From JAHELQ01 sp965603365 (GTDB lineage Bacteria > Acidobacteriota > Aminicenantia > UBA2199), in contig CBFDCR010000059.1 of NCBI GenBank assembly GCA_965603365.1, positions 1 to 34,478 of the forward strand: a stretch of 34,478 bases of DNA, read 5' to 3'. Positions 31,001 to 34,478 of this stretch are shown one piece after another. Position numbers and translations under genes: made by a program. Numbering within the stretch: the stretch's first letter is position 1; each line of letters begins with the position of its first letter. The notes beneath the pieces are model-generated. The model had not been told where the DNA came from and ran no database searches. It worked only from the letters and a program-made list of their open reading frames with translations.

Positions 31001-31028
31001 ATTTTATCAATTCTCCCCCATTTGTCAA
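31001..31028 (-). promoter_or_regulatory. Promoter of the Gld-like ABC operon
   Basis: On the minus strand TTGACA (31023-31028) and TAAAAT (31001-31006) are separated by 16 bp. The predicted leader is about 65 bases and ends in a good Shine-Dalgarno site. Confidence 0.65.
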
Positions 31029-31077
31029 GCCCTGTTCAACTAAAAATATTAATTGGCCTCCCCGGTATCGACTCGAA

Positions 31078-32013
31078 CTATAGAATTTTGGGGCCAATAT
31101 ACCCAACATGGCACATTCTGGTCTCTTCATGGGGAAAAACATAAATTCTGCCAGGACCGGGGGTATATCGGAGATGCCAGGAAAATAACCGGGATTCCCC
31201 ATCTTCACACATTAGCGTTAACTTTTCTCTCCATTTGTTTAACCTGGTCTCCGACTCCGGGGTTATCTTTGCCGGTAAATCATTAACATTAAAGGGGCCT
31301 TCTTTCCAGTTGGAAAAATAGACTTCCAGTTCAAACAATCTCCTTCTAACTTGAACAAAGCCGGAAGTCTGAGTTAACGATTCGATCTGGCCTTTTACCT
31401 TCTCGGAGAACAGTAAATGGGGGAACAATTCTCTTCGTTTGAGCCATAAGATCTTACCATTAGGAACCGAAGCCTTCTTTTTGCCGAGGATCCGGATCCA
31501 CTCTTCTAAATCATCAAAATGCGTCAACCTGCTGACATGTCTGACGCTTTCGTCGGATTTTACGATATCCGCTTCCTCTTCCGAATAGCAGGAAACAGTT
31601 ATCCCGATTGCCGAGGTATTCCAGTCCGCATCGCTTGCCAAACTCAGCGCCAGCGAGTCGAACAAGAAGGCGGCTCCCAAACCTTTTGCCGCTTTATCTC
31701 CATACTTAAACTCATATAATCTGCTACCATTACTGGCCTTCTGCTCTAAAACATCTTCTATGAAAGGATACTTCAAAAACTGCGTCTTGAAGAGCAAGCG
31801 GGTATCCCGATCCACGCCCGGATCGTTTAACCATCGACCGAAGGTATAGTCCTCCGCTATCTGCTCTTCCAGGAGGGTTCCGCTTATTTTTAGTCCATTA
31901 AACCCCTTCCCACAGGCGACTTTATAGATATTTACCAGATTTGTTAGCCATCGCCAACCAATTTCGCGTGTATCTGCCGGCCTTACGGATAATTCATTAA
32001 AATACAGGTCCAA
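31078..32013 (-). CDS. Unrecognised protein, third gene of the DUF262 cassette
   Basis: I do not recognise this 311-aa soluble protein. It has motif-like stretches: the start DLYFNELSVRPA, EDYTFGRWLNDPGVDRDTRLLF (about 54-75), LSLASDADWN (about 122-131), and the end GRIYVFPHEETRMCHVGYIG, which is the kind of closing block a conserved family has. There is no signal peptide, membrane segment or obvious enzyme motif. It starts at a TTG 12 bases after the DUF3696 ATPase gene and is the last gene of the operon. By position it could be the effector of a defence system; this is inference. The TTG start is uncertain. Confidence 0.75.
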   Translation of the reverse strand: MDLYFNELSVRPADTREIGWRWLTNLVNIYKVACGKGFNGLKISGTLLEEQIAEDYTFGRWLNDPGVDRDTRLLFKTQFLKYPFIEDVLEQKASNGSRLYEFKYGDKAAKGLGAAFLFDSLALSLASDADWNTSAIGITVSCYSEEEADIVKSDESVRHVSRLTHFDDLEEWIRILGKKKASVPNGKILWLKRRELFPHLLFSEKVKGQIESLTQTSGFVQVRRRLFELEVYFSNWKEGPFNVNDLPAKITPESETRLNKWREKLTLMCEDGESRLFSWHLRYTPGPGRIYVFPHEETRMCHVGYIGPKIL

Positions 32014-32025
32014 TTTACATTAATC

Positions 32026-33129
32026 CTACATCAAGTTGGTTAATTGTTTTTCCCATTCATCGAAGAAGCCTTCCGGCCATTCATCAATCCGGCCGTTTGG
32101 ATCAATTCGGGGGGTTAAGATATAATGTTTAAACTGCCCTTCAATCACTTCACCGGTAAAATACAGGAAATTTGTTTTTAAGGACTCGATTAAACCCTCT
32201 TTTACCGCCACCCTGACACCGTTTAGTATATGATCGCTGTGGGTCTCCACCACCATCTGGATACCGTGGGCCGCGGCCAGGGCAAATAATCTGCCCATCT
32301 GGCTTTGTCCCCGGGGATGCAGGTGGGCTTCGGGATTTTCTACCACAATCAAGGCACCCGGTTCCGATGATAAAATCGCCACCACTATGGGCAGCAGGAA
32401 AGAAAATCCACAGCCGACATTGGTTGGACGAAATTTATTACCGGCATCCATACCGCCCAAAAACTGGTAAGTTAATCCCACCAGGTTCATATCAATCGCA
32501 TTGGTTACATTGATCCGGGTGCCGGGACGAATCTCCCCCATCCAGGCATTCACCTGTTCATAGAGGGTGAATCCTTCCGAACCGGGATGCTTTAGCTCCT
32601 TAACCGGGATCTGCCTGTTCTGGAATTCTGCCATGTAATTAACCGTAAATTCGCCTCTCAATCCGACCTGATTTCGATGGATCACCCTATAATTCGAGGT
32701 TTCATAATAGACTCTTGGGCCCAGTCTTTCGGCATGTAAATAGTGAAAATGGTTACCGAATAAAGAAGAATTATAAATCTGATTACTTTTGTTTGCCCAG
32801 GATTTTAGGGGCATATGGTCGATGTTTTCACCGGCATCCCAGCTCCACTGCGATTCACCATACCGATCATCCGTAATAGATATCCCTACCTCGTGGGATT
32901 GGAAATATTGGTACAACAAATCTTTAGAATTGCCCAATTGAACCAATTCCCCGTTGAGAGAGATGGAATCATACAGTCCCAGTTCATAATTCTGGCGCAG
33001 CAGCAGCAGCGCTTGAATCACCGTGGATTTACCCATCCCGTTCAAGCCGGTCAAAATGCTTAACGGCATCAATTGGATGGTTTCATCTTCAAAGCACTTA
33101 AAATTTTTCAGCTTAATTTCCCGGATCAT
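32026..33129 (-). CDS. AAA15-type ATPase with DUF3696 C-terminal domain
   Basis: The 367-aa protein opens with IREIKLKNFKCFED and Walker A GLNGMGKS (28-35). A signature-like NVGCGFSFLLPIV, Walker B LIVVENPEAHLHP and the switch His in VVETHSDH follow. The end (about 310-367) reads as DUF3696: HYILTPRIDPNGRIDEWPEGFFDEW. Such SMC-like ATPases recur in phage-defence operons. The gene overlaps the DUF262 gene by 17 bases, so their products are made together. Confidence 0.92.
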   Translation of the reverse strand: MIREIKLKNFKCFEDETIQLMPLSILTGLNGMGKSTVIQALLLLRQNYELGLYDSISLNGELVQLGNSKDLLYQYFQSHEVGISITDDRYGESQWSWDAGENIDHMPLKSWANKSNQIYNSSLFGNHFHYLHAERLGPRVYYETSNYRVIHRNQVGLRGEFTVNYMAEFQNRQIPVKELKHPGSEGFTLYEQVNAWMGEIRPGTRINVTNAIDMNLVGLTYQFLGGMDAGNKFRPTNVGCGFSFLLPIVVAILSSEPGALIVVENPEAHLHPRGQSQMGRLFALAAAHGIQMVVETHSDHILNGVRVAVKEGLIESLKTNFLYFTGEVIEGQFKHYILTPRIDPNGRIDEWPEGFFDEWEKQLTNLM

Positions 33130-34240
33130 TTAATATCCCTTGCAGCATTTTTTTGATTGTATTAATTCTTCTTTCCACAGAGCTGTACTTGCCGGTGGCC
33201 ACATTCATGGCATTATTGAATTCTTCATCGTTGTTCAAAATTTCGATAAACTTCTCTTTGACCTTTTCTTTTTCTAAAATCAGCCGGTTGATTTCATCCT
33301 CATCCAATTTGGCCAAATTCACAGCCCAGGTGTCGAAAAGCAATTTAGTAAACCTGGGTTTTCGCCCCACCTCGTTAATCTTTTTGAACGCCTCATCGCC
33401 AAATATAGAACGAGCGGCGTTCATGGCCTTGATAAAATCCATCTTAATCTGTTCCCGTTCCTCTACTGGAAGCTTTGCTAAGTTGCCCATGGCTTCATTG
33501 AGAAAGGCATCCAGATCTTTGGTGTATTTCCTGAAATTGTAGCAGAATCCGATAAACCGGGTTACCAGTTCCCGGTCCTGCATCCTTTTTTGCTTTTCCT
33601 TTTTTTTATACACCCGATTAAATTCATCCAATTCCGCCAATTCTCTGACAAAATCGGCCGGGATGCCCTGGTTTAAGGCGTGCCTGATCTCCTGGGGAGA
33701 GAGCATCAAGCCGCCGGTGTTGATACGCTTAAAAATATTAAAAATGGCCTCTTGCGGTGTCCCTGGATTAATCACATAAGCCGTAATTTGTGTCTCATCG
33801 ATCCGCCCCCGCATGTATAAAGGCAAATCATCATAGCCCTTTCCCTCAAATTGATTTAAAAATTCAAGGTCTGTCAATTTTAAATCTTTATCGATAACAA
33901 AACGTTTCAGGGTATTAAGCCGCTGCAACCCATCCACTACTTTCCAATCATTATCATCGGTGCCGTCAAAATAAAAAGCCGGCAGCGGTATCCGCACCAG
34001 GATAGACTCAATTAATCGACTCTTGGCGACCTTGTCCCACAAATCTTTATTTCGCTGAAATTCGGTATTTAAATCAATACGATTATTTTCCATCCGCTTT
34101 ATCAATATATCCAGAGATAGCTGTTTGAGGATAATGTTAATCTTAGTGGGATCAAAGGGTTCGGTAATCTCGCTACCCTGGCCATCTATTTTCCTGACCG
34201 GTTTTCCACTAATTTTCTGAATCCTTGCCTCCATATTCAT
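33113..34240 (-). CDS. DUF262 (ParB/GmrS-N-like) protein
   Basis: The roughly 375-aa product carries a DUF262 domain with FQR (61-63) and DGLQR (103-107), the nucleotide-binding/NTPase motifs of the ParB-like fold that powers type IV restriction enzymes such as GmrSD. It lacks the HNH nuclease (DUF1524) part of GmrSD and instead ends in a helical region (to residue 375). It probably senses or hydrolyses NTP and works with the ATPase and third protein. The start is the ATG at 34240; a TTG at 34243 is also possible. The promoter places the RNA start within a few bases of it. Confidence 0.9.
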   Translation of the reverse strand: MNMEARIQKISGKPVRKIDGQGSEITEPFDPTKINIILKQLSLDILIKRMENNRIDLNTEFQRNKDLWDKVAKSRLIESILVRIPLPAFYFDGTDDNDWKVVDGLQRLNTLKRFVIDKDLKLTDLEFLNQFEGKGYDDLPLYMRGRIDETQITAYVINPGTPQEAIFNIFKRINTGGLMLSPQEIRHALNQGIPADFVRELAELDEFNRVYKKKEKQKRMQDRELVTRFIGFCYNFRKYTKDLDAFLNEAMGNLAKLPVEEREQIKMDFIKAMNAARSIFGDEAFKKINEVGRKPRFTKLLFDTWAVNLAKLDEDEINRLILEKEKVKEKFIEILNNDEEFNNAMNVATGKYSSVERRINTIKKMLQGILNDPGN

Positions 34241-34251
34241 CAACCGATTCT

Positions 34252-34280
34252 ATTATAAATTATTTTGTATCGCATAACAA
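34252..34280 (-). promoter_or_regulatory. Promoter of the DUF262 cassette
   Basis: On the minus strand TTGTTA (34275-34280) and TATAAT (34252-34257) are separated by 17 bp. The transcript should start near 34245, five bases from the ATG, with no Shine-Dalgarno site. Confidence 0.78.
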
Positions 34281-34331
34281 GTCATAATTTGACGCAAAAA
34301 AAATCAGATGACACATACATTAAATTGTCAT
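34281..34331. promoter_or_regulatory. Two inverted repeats built on TGAC/GTCA
   Basis: GTCA-N5-TGAC (34281-34293) abuts the -35 box of the DUF262 promoter, and ATGACA-N12-TGTCAT (34308-34331) lies just beyond. They may be operators shared by the divergent genes; significance is uncertain because the sequence is AT-rich. Confidence 0.4.
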
Positions 34332-34413
34332 TATATGAAATTTTTAGTCGGAAATCAACGATTGGATCGGAAGTTCACTTTTATTAAGTAGACAAAAATA
34401 AGGAGGGGGTAGG

Positions 34414-34478
34414 ATGAAAATTGCATTGACCGTCATCCCGGCCCCCTGCCTCTGCTTTCCGGAGGTTCGGCTCCTCCC
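34414..34478 (+). CDS. Start of a gene cut by the right edge
   Basis: Only about 21 codons are visible, starting MKIALTVIPAPCLCF. AGGAGGGGG lies before the ATG, a strong ribosome binding site, and the frame stays open to the edge. An opening of the MKIAL-(hydrophobic)-P type occurs in several families, including some cobalamin-binding radical SAM proteins, but this is too little to assign a function. Confidence 0.45.
   Translation, partial: MKIALTVIPAPCLCFPEVRLL

Noticed and set aside
33113..34240. Calling the DUF262 cassette a GmrSD type IV restriction system
   Set aside because: No DUF1524/HNH domain is present in any of the three proteins.
1..34478. CRISPR array, complete tRNA or rRNA gene, insertion sequence
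   Set aside because: No regularly spaced repeats, no cloverleaf, no transposase and no terminal inverted repeats with target duplications were found by reading.
1..34478. Intrinsic terminators after the operons
   Set aside because: I checked the gaps after the main operons and saw no convincing GC hairpin followed by a U tract; termination may be Rho-dependent.

Overview
The window is bacterial: about 34.5 kb with dense genes on both strands and short gaps. Many genes are preceded by textbook sigma70-type -35/-10 boxes with 16-18 bp spacers. The content suggests a free-living anaerobe that ferments peptides and organic acids (citrate lyase, secreted dipeptidase, aminopeptidase, Lon-like protease). 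It also carries genes often shared by thermophilic or archaeal lineages and candidate bacterial phyla (adenosine-specific kinase, DUF234 and DUF4143 ATPases, HEPN/MNT). An Aminicenantes-like or similar uncultured lineage would fit, but this is a guess; the window holds no rRNA or other decisive marker.

Layout. 1-630: membrane protein, possibly cut by the left edge. 754-2487 (minus): toxin-antitoxin cluster with VapBC, a lone 65-aa small protein and a DUF433/DUF5615 pair. 2619-3572: unrecognised 317-aa protein. 3587-7044 (minus): citrate lyase alpha subunit (citF), a fused acyl-carrier/beta subunit (citD-citE) and a single-pass membrane protein. 7185-9372: CorC/HlyC-type CBS membrane protein overlapping era, whose product has an extra Thr/Ser/Asn repeat at its N-terminus. 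9369-10544 (minus): DUF4143 ATPase behind a promoter built into a palindrome and a 31-bp tandem repeat. 10644-11369: small secreted CARDB-like protein and a stand-alone PolX-type helix-hairpin-helix protein. 11444-14887: three-gene operon of AAA15/ABC-type ATPase, small possible nuclease and SWIM zinc-finger protein, a candidate new defence or DNA-transaction system. 14915-15999 (minus): tiny conserved-looking gene and a frameshifted gene remnant. 16092-16771: HEPN/MNT toxin-antitoxin pair. 16869-22112: proteolysis operon (C69 dipeptidase, M29-like aminopeptidase, Lon-like protease). 22134-23093 (minus): Na+/Ca2+ exchanger. 23216-25256: adenosine-specific kinase and DUF234 ATPase. 25388-25965: MazEF-type pair. 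25985-30929 (minus): Gld-like ABC exporter operon (ATPase, permease, GldG-like auxiliary protein, DUF4340 protein). 31078-34240 (minus): DUF262 protein, DUF3696 ATPase and an unrecognised 311-aa protein, the second candidate defence cassette. 34414-end: start of a gene cut by the right edge.

Two themes tie the window together. First, metabolic and transport operons alternate with at least four toxin-antitoxin or toxin-antitoxin-like modules and two ATPase-centred cassettes, as in a defence-rich accessory region. Second, several first genes of transcription units have their start codon about 6-9 bases after a strong -10 box and lack a Shine-Dalgarno sequence, which predicts leaderless mRNAs, whereas most downstream genes in the same operons have good Shine-Dalgarno sites. 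No tRNA, rRNA, CRISPR array, insertion sequence or convincing intrinsic terminator was seen.
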